Shown here one piece after another: positions 23,002 through 32,067 of a DNA stretch of 33,052 bases. Where the stretch lies: NCBI GenBank assembly GCA_014360465.1, contig JACIXQ010000022.1, forward strand, positions 1-33,052, read 5' to 3'. The stretch's first letter is position 1. The number at the start of each line of letters is the position of its first letter. The notes beneath the pieces were generated by a model that saw nothing but the letters and a program-made list of their open reading frames with translations, was not told the origin of the DNA and searched no databases. The stretch comes from a bacterium. Its GTDB lineage: Bacteria > Armatimonadota > JACIXR01. The translations under genes were made by a program, and so were the position numbers.

Positions 23002-24323
23002 AAATCGGTCGCATAATCCTGATTTTCTTCGCGTTTTTGTTAATCCTTGATCTTACGGGTTGCGTAGAGAGATTTACCTTTTCTCCACCTCCGGAAAAAA
23101 CTGAGGAAACCACAGCCACTACCCCCCAGTCGCCCCAGCAGGCATCACCCGCGCCTACCTCACTGAGGATAGCGGTATCGCCAGAGGACCTCGTGGATTA
23201 TGGGATTTTGAGCGATGCAGCCAATATACTTAGGGATGCTTTGGGAGTGAACATAGATTTCGTTTCTACCCAGAGCGATTGCGACCTGTTCGTAGGAACC
23301 TCTGCTGAGATAATGGGTATGGTGCAGGAAGGAAAACTTCAACCGCTCAACGATATCATCTCCGATACATCTTCTCCTCTCACCTCAGCTTTCAGCCAGG
23401 GGGGAAGTGTCTATGCTCTCCCCCTCGGTGGGAAGGGGAAAGTTCTTTTGATAAATACATCGTTACTTTTGGAGAAAGGATTGCCACCTCGTGCTCCAGC
23501 TACTTTTGAGGAGTGGGCGAAGATGATGCGGCTCCTCAAGTCGAGAGGTGTCCAATATCCCTTACTTCTACCGATGAAGGGCGATTATATCTTGGAGGAT
23601 TTTGAGCTTTTTTCAGCGATATATGGTGGAAGCTCATATTCACAGGATAAGCCTAACTTCACGGATGCTTCCAGAAGAGCGCTCGTGGCTCTTTCTGCTC
23701 TCTCAAAGGACGACTTGATTGACCCACGTTCCTATGAGGCTGATGAAGAAGAAGCCAAGGAAGCTGTAAAGGGAGGAGGGTGTGTCTTTACCGTTGTATG
23801 GGGAGATGATTTACCTTCGGGTGTGGAAGTTGCCCTGGTTCCACCTTCCCAAGATATATACGATTTAGAGAAGAAACCGGCTGTCTCTCTTGGTAAAGTT
23901 AAAGGTGTAGCGCTTATGGCTAACTCGCCGATGGCTAAAGAAGCCAAAGCTTTCCTTAGGCTTGTTGGCTACTTGAATAAGAAAAACAATAGAGACCTGG
24001 AATCGCTTGCCCTTTCCTATGCTTCCCCTTGCCCTTCATTCCGTTCATATCCGCAGGAGAATCAGGTTGTTGCAAGGTTCGTTTATTCAGCGGTTCAGGG
24101 TATCGTATCACCAGAGGAGGCGCTCAATAGAGCAAAAGACGCCCTCAAAGCCATTCCCCAGCCACAAGTCCCTCAGCAGCAAGTCCCTCAGCAACAACTT
24201 CCTCAACAGCAAATACCCCAGCCTTCCACGAATCTACCTGCTCAACCATCAACGCCATCTGCACAACCCCAAGTTCCCACTAATCAACCCCCTGGCTACC
24301 AACTAAATATACCTTCTGGTTAA
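22998..24323 (+). CDS. Solute-binding-like lipoprotein with PQQQ repeat tail
   Basis: A lipoprotein signal (lipobox LDLTGC, Cys about residue 22) and a Pro/Thr/Gln linker lead into a domain of about 55-375 that resembles extracellular solute-binding proteins of ABC sugar importers: LRIAVSPEDLVDY, GKLQPLNDIIS, YALPLGGKGKVLLINTSLLLEKG, PATFEEWAKMMRLLKSRG. The last 60 residues are Pro/Gln-rich with four 15-bp repeats. TTG 22998 overlaps the TPR stop. No permease or ATPase gene is adjacent, so it either works with distant transporter genes or has another binding role. The long sticky tail is unusual for a transporter component. Confidence 0.78.
   Translation: MKIGRIILIFFAFLLILDLTGCVERFTFSPPPEKTEETTATTPQSPQQASPAPTSLRIAVSPEDLVDYGILSDAANILRDALGVNIDFVSTQSDCDLFVGTSAEIMGMVQEGKLQPLNDIISDTSSPLTSAFSQGGSVYALPLGGKGKVLLINTSLLLEKGLPPRAPATFEEWAKMMRLLKSRGVQYPLLLPMKGDYILEDFELFSAIYGGSSYSQDKPNFTDASRRALVALSALSKDDLIDPRSYEADEEEAKEAVKGGGCVFTVVWGDDLPSGVEVALVPPSQDIYDLEKKPAVSLGKVKGVALMANSPMAKEAKAFLRLVGYLNKKNNRDLESLALSYASPCPSFRSYPQENQVVARFVYSAVQGIVSPEEALNRAKDALKAIPQPQVPQQQVPQQQLPQQQIPQPSTNLPAQPSTPSAQPQVPTNQPPGYQLNIPSG
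24156..24215 (+). repeat. Four tandem 15-bp units encoding P-Q-x-Q-(V/L/I)
   Basis: Units start at 24156, 24171, 24186 and 24201; the first encodes PQPQV, the others PQQQ followed by V, L or I. They keep frame in the lipoprotein tail and likely vary in number between strains. Confidence 0.8.
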
Positions 24324-24342
24324 AGTTTAATATGGGAAATAG

Positions 24343-26505
24343 ATGATTAGTTTTTGTTTGATAAAGCTGATCGTCTTTATAGGGATTTCCCCTTTGTTTG
24401 GCGCGAGTATTCCTTCGCTTAACTGGCAAGAGCGCTCGGATTGGATAAATGTTAAAACAGACATCAATCCACCTGCTAAAGGGGATGGTAAATCCGACGA
24501 TACGATAGCTCTTCAGAAGGTTTTCTCCGAACTCAAGGACGGAATGGTAATCTATTTTCCGCCTGGCACATATGTCATAAAAAACACTATAGAATTCAGG
24601 GGTCCAGCAGTAGGAGTGAGTATCATCGGGCATGGAAGGGATACGAGGATAGTTTGGGAAGGCGAGGATGGGGGTAGAATGGTCTGGGTCAATGGTTTGG
24701 CTTATTCTACTTTCCAAGGGATAGTCTGGGATGGAAATAACAGAGCAGGGGTTGGTTTGGATTTCGCCTCCCAACTTCGCTTTAATACGGAATCGCTTCA
24801 CGAATTTGAGGTTTTTCGCAATTTCACTGATTGTGGCATTCGCATAGGATTCCAAGAGAAATTAGCATCTGCTGAGACTACCTATCGTTTCTGCTTATTT
24901 GAAAATTGCAAGACAGGCGTCAGTATGTTCAATTTCAACGATTACAATCACACATTTGATAGATGCGAATTCAGGAATTGCGAGATAGGAATAAGCGACC
25001 TTCACGGCAATTTCTATGTGCGTGATTGCCACTTTGAATTCAATGGAACAGATATCCAGTTCCTTAGCGAACATGGTAACTCCGTCCGACGCACTACATC
25101 CTATGGCTCTGGCGTATTTTTGCGGGAATTGGGAACGATTTCACCTCTTACGATAGAGAATTGCCGCATCACGAACTGGAAATCTACCGAGGGAGCGGTA
25201 ATCCTTAATGGTTCTCCCGTGCTTATTTTAGATTGTGTATTTTCCCAGCCGTCGGGAAAAGCAACAGCAATAAAGGTTGTTAGAGAGGACCAGCGGTTGA
25301 TATTGAGCAATAACAGAGTGGAGGGGAATGTTAAATTATTGGATTCCCCTCAGAATGCAGTGATTGTGGAGGTTCCCAAAGGGAAGGTAGAACCATTGGA
25401 ATTAAAGCCGCGCCGTGCAGTTATTCCGAATGTCGCGTTAATCCCTACAAAGGTATTTGATGCGAAAGCCGATTTCGGAGCGAAAGGGGATGGGATTTCC
25501 GATGATACCGAGGCCATCCAGAAAGCGATAGATTGTGCCAAAGCTTATGGAAAATCAGCAATTGCCTATCTTCCAACTGGCTGTTATAAGGTGAGTAAGA
25601 CTCTCAAAATCAGCGGTTCTAATTTCTTCTTCGGGGGTACAGGATTCAGAACCGGAATAATTTGGGCTGGCGAGAAAGGTGGAGCGATACTCTCCATCAG
25701 GGACGCTCATAATGTCCATATAGAGAACATCTGCATCGGGCACGGGGATTTTCCCCAAGGTCAAAATGGTGATGACATACTCCACACTACATCTAATAAG
25801 GGTTCTTATGTTGTCTACAACAGGGTGTTCGTATTTGGTTGTTATCAGAAGAAACCATTTGAAAAAGGGTTGCATTTGCAAGGTCTTGGACCTAATGATT
25901 TTGTAGATGTTTGGCATATTCAGGGAAACATCAGGATTGAAAATTGTAAGGGAGCGAAGATGTTGTTCAGAAATTCCTATGAAGGGTCGGTTATCATTAG
26001 GGGAAACTCGGAAATTCTACCTGTTTTTCTGATGAGGCTTTCCACCCTTGTTCCTTATAGCATTTACATTTATGACAGCAACTCCGCGATTTTCACCGAT
26101 TTTTACAACGAGCAATCTGAACAACACATATATCTTGAGGGAAAAGAGGGCGACAAAAAGGGTAGCGTGATAATTATGGGAGCTAAATCTCATTTAAATG
26201 AGGAGAAACCCTACGCCGATATAGTTGATTACAAAGGTTCGCTTATCCTGGGAATGAATCAGTTTTATGTAAATCCTAAGGAATTCGTCTTCAATCAAAA
26301 GGGCGAAAATCCTTTTTCTCTCCTCATCTTTGGGCATTTCTTCTATAATACAAAGGTTAAGTTGAACCTTGCTTCCGGCAGGGCTTATTTAGTTGCAAAC
26401 TATCCAGAGGAAATTAGGGAAATCAATCTTGAGGCTATAGAGATGCTCTCCGATGCCCTTGATGGGATGAGGAAGGCAAGTAAGTTGGCAGTTTCTCTAA
26501 GGTAA
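24343..26505 (+). CDS. Secreted protein with two pectate-lyase-superfamily beta-helix domains
   Basis: After a signal peptide (about 1-21), two copies of the Pectate_lyase_3-type parallel beta-helix follow. Copy 1 begins INVKTDINPPAKGDGKSDDT (about residue 32) with YFPPGTYVIKNTIEF; copy 2 begins FDAKADFGAKGDGISDDT (about 375) with YLPTGCYKVSKTLKI. The N-terminal GDGxSDDTxAxQxA motif is the family mark. Middle parts show the regular short strands of beta-helix rungs. No catalytic residues can be assigned by eye, so it may be a polysaccharide lyase, hydrolase or epimerase, or only a glycan-binding protein. It lies 19 nt after the lipoprotein gene with a weak ribosome binding site. Confidence 0.82.
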   Translation: MISFCLIKLIVFIGISPLFGASIPSLNWQERSDWINVKTDINPPAKGDGKSDDTIALQKVFSELKDGMVIYFPPGTYVIKNTIEFRGPAVGVSIIGHGRDTRIVWEGEDGGRMVWVNGLAYSTFQGIVWDGNNRAGVGLDFASQLRFNTESLHEFEVFRNFTDCGIRIGFQEKLASAETTYRFCLFENCKTGVSMFNFNDYNHTFDRCEFRNCEIGISDLHGNFYVRDCHFEFNGTDIQFLSEHGNSVRRTTSYGSGVFLRELGTISPLTIENCRITNWKSTEGAVILNGSPVLILDCVFSQPSGKATAIKVVREDQRLILSNNRVEGNVKLLDSPQNAVIVEVPKGKVEPLELKPRRAVIPNVALIPTKVFDAKADFGAKGDGISDDTEAIQKAIDCAKAYGKSAIAYLPTGCYKVSKTLKISGSNFFFGGTGFRTGIIWAGEKGGAILSIRDAHNVHIENICIGHGDFPQGQNGDDILHTTSNKGSYVVYNRVFVFGCYQKKPFEKGLHLQGLGPNDFVDVWHIQGNIRIENCKGAKMLFRNSYEGSVIIRGNSEILPVFLMRLSTLVPYSIYIYDSNSAIFTDFYNEQSEQHIYLEGKEGDKKGSVIIMGAKSHLNEEKPYADIVDYKGSLILGMNQFYVNPKEFVFNQKGENPFSLLIFGHFFYNTKVKLNLASGRAYLVANYPEEIREINLEAIEMLSDALDGMRKASKLAVSLR

Positions 26506-26532
26506 AGGGGGAATTCGCTTCTAATCTTCGTC

Positions 26533-27918
26533 TTATTCTTGATAAAGTAGGTATTTTTGGAAACGTTCCTCCAAAATTGCTTTCATTTCGTCTTTACACT
26601 CTATGACTTGTACTTTCGTTAGCGGTTCCTCCTTCAAAACGCCCATTGCTTTGCCAGCGAGCAAAGCGGCCCCATAAGCTGTGGTTTCCTCTATCCTTGG
26701 GACAATGATATTTCTCCCTAAAGAATTGGCTAAAAGAATGAGCCAGACCTTGTTCTTCGCTCCTCCTCCAAAAACTATAATCTCTTCTATTTCCCCAACA
26801 AGTTCTTCTATAACTTCTATATTCTTTCTTATCTCAAAGCAGACACCTTCCAAAATACATAAAAGCATTTCCTCAGGAGTGGTGGATAGTGAGATGTTGT
26901 GGAAACTGCCTCGTATATCTTCTCTCCAAAGGGGGGATGAGGCTCCCGAGAGATGAGGGAGGAAGAAAGGAAGATTGCGTATTTTATCAGCTGAGAGCTG
27001 GTGCGTTAGTTTACCTTTTAAGGTTTTCTTTGCCCAGTCATAAGCTGCACCAGCGGTTGAAACAACGCCTTCAAGAACCCAACTATTTTTGATTATATAT
27101 GGGAAGAGAGGTATCCTCATCATCGCATCAAGAACAGGTTTTTCAACGAGGGTGGTTATAGCAGAGGCGGTTCCGAGGGATATCGTAGCTTTACCCGTTC
27201 TGAGTCCTACCGCATATGCAGCGCATTTCTGGTCCTGACCGGCTATGGTGACGGGTATTCTCTTCCAGTAACCTGTTACTTCTCCAGCGTGATGAAGTGA
27301 TGGCAGGTTGGCGGGATTTATCGCGAACTTTTCAAGGATATAATTTGACCATTTGTTTTGCCTCACATTGTGAAGAAGCGTTCCGCTTGCCAGTGTATGG
27401 TCGGTTGCTATTTCACCCGTGAGCTTTAGGTTTATATAATCGGCAACGAGCAAGAATTTAGAAGTTTTCTCATATATATGTGGTTGATTCTTCATTAGCC
27501 AGAGAAGTTTGGGTAGAACATAATATGCTTCTGCCCTTTTACCTGTCAAATGGAAAATTTCTTCGGGAGAGAATTCTTTCAGTATTTCTTTCAATTCTTC
27601 AGTAGCACGGGTATCAAGCCAGGAAATGGCATCTGACAAAGGTTTGCCCTTACCATCAACCGGTATGAATGTTATCCCTTGCGATGTAATCCCGATTCCC
27701 TTGATTTCATCAGGTTCCGTAGTGCTTTCAAGTTTTGTGATTATTCTTTCCACCGCTTGCCAAAGCTGGAGCGGAGATTGTTCTATTCCCCATTGCTTAT
27801 AAAGAAGGGGATATTCAACATAAGCCTTGGCTAAAATTTTACCCTTTTCATCTAAAACTAAACCTTTACATCCGCTTGTTCCTACATCAATGCCGATAAA
27901 CTTAGCCCTTTGGTTCAT
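26533..27918 (-). CDS. FGGY-family sugar kinase (xylulokinase-like)
   Basis: Phosphorylates a free sugar with ATP in the cytoplasm. The N-terminal phosphate-binding loop is FIGIDVGTSGCKGLVLDEKG, followed by IGITSQG, ISWLDTRATEE (the substrate-binding segment) and GQDQKCAAYAVGL with GKATISLGTASAI. The C-terminal ATP domain has EEIIVFGGGAKNKVWLILLANSLG and ETTAYGAALLAG. The length of 461 aa is slightly shorter than XylB. Its start overlaps the creatininase-family gene by 17 nt. With a D-lyxose isomerase-like gene and an aldolase in the operon, D-xylulose is the simplest substrate, but other ketoses (ribulose, fuculose, fructose) fit the family too. Confidence 0.87.
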   Translation of the reverse strand: MNQRAKFIGIDVGTSGCKGLVLDEKGKILAKAYVEYPLLYKQWGIEQSPLQLWQAVERIITKLESTTEPDEIKGIGITSQGITFIPVDGKGKPLSDAISWLDTRATEELKEILKEFSPEEIFHLTGKRAEAYYVLPKLLWLMKNQPHIYEKTSKFLLVADYINLKLTGEIATDHTLASGTLLHNVRQNKWSNYILEKFAINPANLPSLHHAGEVTGYWKRIPVTIAGQDQKCAAYAVGLRTGKATISLGTASAITTLVEKPVLDAMMRIPLFPYIIKNSWVLEGVVSTAGAAYDWAKKTLKGKLTHQLSADKIRNLPFFLPHLSGASSPLWREDIRGSFHNISLSTTPEEMLLCILEGVCFEIRKNIEVIEELVGEIEEIIVFGGGAKNKVWLILLANSLGRNIIVPRIEETTAYGAALLAGKAMGVLKEEPLTKVQVIECKDEMKAILEERFQKYLLYQE

Positions 27919-28699
27919 AAAAATAAAACTCTTTTATGAACTGGCAAAGCTTTTGGACTATTTCCTCATAGAGCAGCTTTCCCGTCTCCTCACTCGCCTT
28001 GGTTGGGTCGCCATAAATGCCCGTCTCGCTTTTCTGAATTCCCCAGGTTGACCAAAAAACTCCTTTTCCGGGGGCGAAGTTATCGCCGGGTACGAATTCC
28101 GAGTGATACCGCATAATGTCCTCAGCGGTGAACTCTTCCTTCTTTACTTTTTGCTTAAAGTGAAGCATAAGCGAGGTTTCCCATTCTCCCCCGTGAATAC
28201 TTCCTCCAATTTGGGACATTCTTATTTTGCGATAGAGCTCGGCACTCAAGCCCGCGGGGCTCACACTTGCGGGAAAGACCCCGTATTCATCGCCTATCTG
28301 ACGCAAAGCCACCTCAATTATACCCTTATGATGTCCATGTCCATCCAAGATAATTATTTTTCTGAAGCCCATCTCTATCAGAGATGCGAGGATATCGTGA
28401 ATCAACTGAATAAGGACAAGAGGATTGACCCTGATTGTCCCCGGCCAGTGGGTCATTTCCTTTGCTGAATAGCCAGTCCAGAGGGTGGGAAGAACGAGGG
28501 TAGGAATCTCACCTTTTAATTTTTCCGCCGCTCCTTTTGCTATCTCATTGACGATGACGCTATCGGTTGAGACGGGAAGATGCTTCCCGTGTTCTTCTAT
28601 TGTGCCGATGGGAAGGATGATGAGGGAGTTTCTTTTCACAGCTTCTTCCAATTCGGGCCAGGTTTTGTCAGCGAAATAGAAGGAATCCTCCATAATCAA
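27902..28699 (-). CDS. Creatininase-family amidohydrolase
   Basis: The 265-aa protein has the family's metal-binding signatures: ILPIGTIEEHGKHLPVSTD (residues 28-46), IILDGHGHHKG with the conserved His/Asp, and GGSIHGGEWETSLML containing the Glu ligand. Creatininase-type enzymes open cyclic amides or amide bonds with two divalent metals, but many members are of unknown substrate. Here it stands inside a sugar-catabolic operon between the isomerase and the kinase, overlapping the former by 4 nt, so the substrate may be a sugar-derived amide or lactone-like compound (inference). Fully intact. Confidence 0.88.
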   Translation of the reverse strand: MIMEDSFYFADKTWPELEEAVKRNSLIILPIGTIEEHGKHLPVSTDSVIVNEIAKGAAEKLKGEIPTLVLPTLWTGYSAKEMTHWPGTIRVNPLVLIQLIHDILASLIEMGFRKIIILDGHGHHKGIIEVALRQIGDEYGVFPASVSPAGLSAELYRKIRMSQIGGSIHGGEWETSLMLHFKQKVKKEEFTAEDIMRYHSEFVPGDNFAPGKGVFWSTWGIQKSETGIYGDPTKASEETGKLLYEEIVQKLCQFIKEFYFYEPKG

Positions 28700-29172
28700 A
28701 GCACCCCTATTCGTTCATCTTCAAAAATGCTATCGCGGGCGACGCAGGGCTTGGAGACCTCAAGAATAAGGGCTGGTCCTTCAATAGCGGTGAAGGAATG
28801 GATGGTTCCCTGAGGCATAGGAAGAGTGCCTCCTTCTTCAATGATTTTTTCCTCGTTATTTACTTTCATAGAAACCTTCCCTTTGAGGACGAAAAATGTT
28901 TCGTGTTTCTGTCTATGATGGTGTGCGGGGCAAGTTTGGTTAGGAAATAGAAAGAGGAACTTACCACAGTAGCCTTCCTTTTCCTCATTGGCAATCCAGA
29001 ATTCAACGAGTCCATATCGCAAGAAATCGCCAAGCCCAAAATCAAGGAGGAGAGTGATGCCATCCGGCATCTTAAGTCCCCAGCTACTTATGATTTCTTT
29101 CGCTTTGGCTATAATCGCTTCCCTTTCTCCCTCTATTTCCTTCCCCTTTGTCCAATTTATTCTCATAATCAA
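28696..29172 (-). CDS. D-lyxose/D-mannose isomerase-like cupin
   Basis: The 158-aa protein matches the D-lyxose ketol-isomerase family of single-domain cupins (YdaE-like). Signatures are FGLGDFLRYGLVEFWIANEE, GYCGKFLFLFPNQTCPAHHH and KHETFFVLKGKV, with metal ligands H84 and H86, E91 and H125. Family members convert D-lyxose to D-xylulose or D-mannose to D-fructose. The ATG overlaps the aldolase stop in an ATGA. Next to a mannosidase-like GH2 gene elsewhere in the window and an FGGY kinase in this operon, either activity is plausible. Confidence 0.83.
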   Translation of the reverse strand: MIMRINWTKGKEIEGEREAIIAKAKEIISSWGLKMPDGITLLLDFGLGDFLRYGLVEFWIANEEKEGYCGKFLFLFPNQTCPAHHHRQKHETFFVLKGKVSMKVNNEEKIIEEGGTLPMPQGTIHSFTAIEGPALILEVSKPCVARDSIFEDERIGVL

Positions 29173-29987
29173 ATCTCCTTCATTGCCGTTGGGACATCCA
29201 CATCGTCGTGAACGATTCTGCAGATTGCGCGTATTAGAGCTGCAGGGTCTCTGAAAGTCCAGACATTCCTTCCTACGGATACCCCCTTAGCACCGCAATT
29301 CATCGCTTCCCTGATGAAATTGAGGAAGACATCGGGGTCATCTGAAGAAGGACCGCCCAGAACGACATAGGGAACGGGGCAGTATTTGACAACTTCCTTA
29401 AAGCTTTCAGGGTCACCGGTGTAGTACCCCTTGACGATATCCGCCCCAAGCTCAGCTGCTACCCTGGCGCTGAATTTAACGATTTCGGGGTCCGAGGGCC
29501 ATTTCCTTTCCGCTCTATCCTTGAATTGATGTTCAAGTATCTCAGGGGGAATCATCTCCGTAAGCATCGGCATGCCCCATTTCTCGCAGGCTTCGTTGAC
29601 CATCCCTATTTTATGGGAAAGCTGGGCTTCCCTTGGTACCCCGATAACTCCGAATGTTGCAACAGCATCAGCTCCCATCCTTAAGGCTCCCTCCACTGTG
29701 AATATCAGTTCGTCGTTTGTTAAATCCGGTCCTATTGATGTGGCTGTTCCATCTATCCTGAGCATAAGGGCTATTTTACCTGCTATTTCTTTGTAAACCT
29801 TCCTGGCGATGCCAGGGGTAAGGAGAATTGCATCTGCCCCGCCTTCAATTATAAGCCGCACTACCTTAATGGGGTCCTCGATCTCCTTCATCGGATTTAT
29901 GCAAATTCCGTGATCCATCGTTACAAGGACCATTCTACCGCTTTTGCGGTTGAATAACCTTGCCATTCTCAGTTCTTTTCCTATCAT
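29169..29987 (-). CDS. Class I DhnA/FbaB/LsrF-type aldolase
   Basis: The 272-aa TIM-barrel protein has the features of the DeoC/FbaB family: VLVTMDHGICINP near the N-terminus, ALRMGADAVATFGVIG, VAAELGADIVKGYYTGDPESF with the putative Schiff-base Lys K186, and VLGGPSSDDPDVF plus GAKGVSVGRNVW for phosphate binding. Such enzymes cleave ketose phosphates or related 3-keto-phosphates (fructose-1,6-bisphosphate, phospho-AI-2 and others). AGGAGG precedes ATG 29987. It lies 12 nt after the glycosidase gene and before the isomerase, suggesting that it cleaves the sugar phosphate made by the FGGY kinase. The exact substrate is not readable from sequence. Confidence 0.87.
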   Translation of the reverse strand: MIGKELRMARLFNRKSGRMVLVTMDHGICINPMKEIEDPIKVVRLIIEGGADAILLTPGIARKVYKEIAGKIALMLRIDGTATSIGPDLTNDELIFTVEGALRMGADAVATFGVIGVPREAQLSHKIGMVNEACEKWGMPMLTEMIPPEILEHQFKDRAERKWPSDPEIVKFSARVAAELGADIVKGYYTGDPESFKEVVKYCPVPYVVLGGPSSDDPDVFLNFIREAMNCGAKGVSVGRNVWTFRDPAALIRAICRIVHDDVDVPTAMKEI

Positions 29988-29999
29988 TTTAAACTCCTC

Positions 30000-31727
30000 C
30001 TATTGATTAGTTTTTTGTTTTCTAACTATAACTTCTTTGACGCAGATATCACCGGGTGATGCCACGACACTGATGGAGAAGTTCCAACCCCAGCAGTTGG
30101 CGAAATTGGCGTCCTTGATATGAAAGGTATGTTCATACCAGCCGGTTCCAGGTGGTATGCTCCACCAGTCGTTAATGGTTTTATAGCCCTCTGTGGATTC
30201 GTAGATAATGTTGCATCCCGTTCCTTCTGGCTGGTATTCGTCCAGTCGGCGGGCTACAACGGTTATTTCAAGCTCGTTGTCTCCTACTGATGCGAAGCTA
30301 TCGGCAACATCAAACTCTATATAGAAATCCTTATTATTCCTATCTGTTCGCAAGGCGTAGGTATCATTGTCCTTTATCACATTTTTGCCTCTTTGCCAAG
30401 GTATTCTGTAAAGACCCTTCTCAATGTCCTTTCCATCTTTCCCTAAACTCCAGCGAACTTCCGTGGCCTTTCTATAATCTTTCAGCCAGGGGAAAGGTTT
30501 ATTTTTGTTATTTATCGCTTGGATTATCCAATTCGTGGGAAGATGTAGAAGGAAAACCGGAGTGGAACTAAGGGATAAAGTATTCCCGTTTCCAAATGAA
30601 ACGGATTGCCCCATATAATCTATGACTTTGACGGTTTTGGGAAGGCGAATTCTCTCATCCTTGCTTGCCCAGCTTACCATAACCACGCCCTTCTCTCCCC
30701 TGAAAACATAGCTGTGGCTGTAGTCGGAAAGGGGGAACCATCCCAGGTATTTGGGGTTGGGACCGAGGAGTTTTATCAAGGTTTGTAAGGCATAATATGA
30801 TGCTCGTTTTGACCAATCTTCCTTGAGGATTCCGAAACTGCCACCTGGACCATAGGTGGGACCTCTGCCCTCAAACCAGAAAATCCTCTCAATACCTTGG
30901 AGCAGGCAAAGGACATAAGCTTTGATTAGGGCTTCTGCTTGTCTTTTTTCCGAGGCAGGGTCATCGGTTGCAGGGATGCCGATTTCAGTTACCCAGAGAG
31001 GGATATCTTCTCTTTGACCGGTTTTCCTCAGCATCTTTTTGAAATTCTCCATCATTGTGAGTATGGCTTCCTCTCTGCCGAGCATAACCCTATCAAGAAT
31101 TGCGTAAGGATGGACGCAGACGAAGTCAAAGTGCCCACCAGCTCCTAATTTTATCACCTTCTCCAACGAGCTCAGGTCGAATTCGTTCCAGTTGAGCCCA
31201 ACTTTACATTGGGGGTCTATTTCCTTCACCACATCATAGGAGTTTATAACAAGTTCAGCATAATCCTTATGGGTTCCGTTTTCGCTGAAGGCGGCAAACT
31301 CGTTGTAGACCTCCCAGTATTTGATGTCCTGGCTATAGCGCTTCACAACCTCTCTGACATAATCCCGCCAATAGCGGATGTCCTTGATGGGGAAAGCACG
31401 GGTAGAGGGAGGCTTTGCCGAGACCCAGGGGGCAAGGTAAAGGAAAATGCCGAGAATTTGGAGGTCATTCTCCTTGGCGCATTTGACCAAATCGTCGGCG
31501 AGGGAGAAGTCCCACTGGTTCTCTTTTGGTTGGATGTTAGCCCATTCGGGGAAAATCCGGACAAAGCTAACACCTGCTTCTCTGAGAAGGGGAAAAAGCT
31601 GAGAATAATAACCAAGAGTTTCTGCTCCTGTCGCTATGGCATAAGGATTTGCTTCCCCAGAGAATGCAATGATGGATACAAAGCACAGCGAAAGGAAGGG
31701 CAGAATTAAGAGATGACCTTTGACCAT
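30000..31727 (-). CDS. Secreted GH39/GH5-like clan A glycosidase with C-terminal beta-domain
   Basis: A signal peptide (VKGHLLILPFLSLCFVSIIA) is followed by a clan GH-A barrel (about 30-330): the acid/base Glu lies in YWEVYNEF (E143 from this start) and the nucleophile in PLWVTEIGIP (E248). Also seen are VRIFPEWANIQP and FDFVCVHPY. The C-terminal 160 residues form a beta-rich domain (WSLGKDGKDIEKGLYRIPW, WYEHTFHI) that may bind carbohydrate. I place the start at ATG 31727 because a TATAAT box covers the first codons of the longer frame (ATG 31745). Family assignment between GH39, GH5 and similar is uncertain. It is the first gene of the sugar operon. Confidence 0.82.
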   Translation of the reverse strand: MVKGHLLILPFLSLCFVSIIAFSGEANPYAIATGAETLGYYSQLFPLLREAGVSFVRIFPEWANIQPKENQWDFSLADDLVKCAKENDLQILGIFLYLAPWVSAKPPSTRAFPIKDIRYWRDYVREVVKRYSQDIKYWEVYNEFAAFSENGTHKDYAELVINSYDVVKEIDPQCKVGLNWNEFDLSSLEKVIKLGAGGHFDFVCVHPYAILDRVMLGREEAILTMMENFKKMLRKTGQREDIPLWVTEIGIPATDDPASEKRQAEALIKAYVLCLLQGIERIFWFEGRGPTYGPGGSFGILKEDWSKRASYYALQTLIKLLGPNPKYLGWFPLSDYSHSYVFRGEKGVVMVSWASKDERIRLPKTVKVIDYMGQSVSFGNGNTLSLSSTPVFLLHLPTNWIIQAINNKNKPFPWLKDYRKATEVRWSLGKDGKDIEKGLYRIPWQRGKNVIKDNDTYALRTDRNNKDFYIEFDVADSFASVGDNELEITVVARRLDEYQPEGTGCNIIYESTEGYKTINDWWSIPPGTGWYEHTFHIKDANFANCWGWNFSISVVASPGDICVKEVIVRKQKTNQ

Positions 31728-31736
31728 TGCAAATCC

Positions 31737-31765
31737 ATTATACATTTACTCTAAGGAAAGAGCAA
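31737..31765 (-). promoter_or_regulatory. Promoter of the sugar operon, likely leaderless
   Basis: On the minus strand TTGCTC (31765-31760), 17 bp, then consensus TATAAT (31742-31737). Initiation would fall near 31730, only about 3 nt before ATG 31727, and no ribosome binding site lies in front of either candidate start. This suggests a leaderless mRNA. Confidence 0.5.
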
Positions 31766-31777
31766 TAATGGAATAAT

Positions 31778-31801
31778 ATGAACGACGAAGAAGTCGTTCA
31801 T
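31778..31801. repeat. 9-bp perfect inverted repeat, 6-nt loop
   Basis: ATGAACGAC and GTCGTTCAT flank GAAGAA. It lies between the small membrane-protein gene (ending 31849) and the sugar-operon promoter. It lacks a clean T run, so it may be a weak terminator for the prepilin operon or an operator site. Confidence 0.4.
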
Positions 31802-31848
31802 TCATAGTTCCTTATAAATTCTTTTGAAATATACGCCCGCTTTAAAAT

Positions 31849-32052
31849 TTAACTACTTGGAATTTCCAAGACAAGGGGTAGGTGAAAGATCAACGGTGTT
31901 ATCATACTTGGTGGGGCTTTGGGGACCGGCATAACCCCTGGCGGCGGTTTTTTAACCTGCTTAGATGTGAATTTAATATAAACGAAGGCGATGATGGCGA
32001 GTATCACAACGATGACTATTATGAGGGTAATTGGAGAGAGCTCTTTCTTCAA
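31849..32052 (-). CDS. Small single-span membrane protein, Pro-rich tail
   Basis: The 67-aa product has a short basic start, one membrane helix (about 8-28, LIIVIVVILAIIAFVYI), then a Lys stretch and a Pro-rich tail (KKPPPGVMPVPKAPP). TTG 32052 follows AAAGGAGG by 5 nt. It comes 15 nt after the prepilin gene, so both are probably made together; it might assist the pilin-like protein, but no family is recognised. Confidence 0.65.
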   Translation of the reverse strand: MKKELSPITLIIVIVVILAIIAFVYIKFTSKQVKKPPPGVMPVPKAPPSMITPLIFHLPLVLEIPSS

Positions 32053-32067
32053 TTTGACCTCCTTTCT

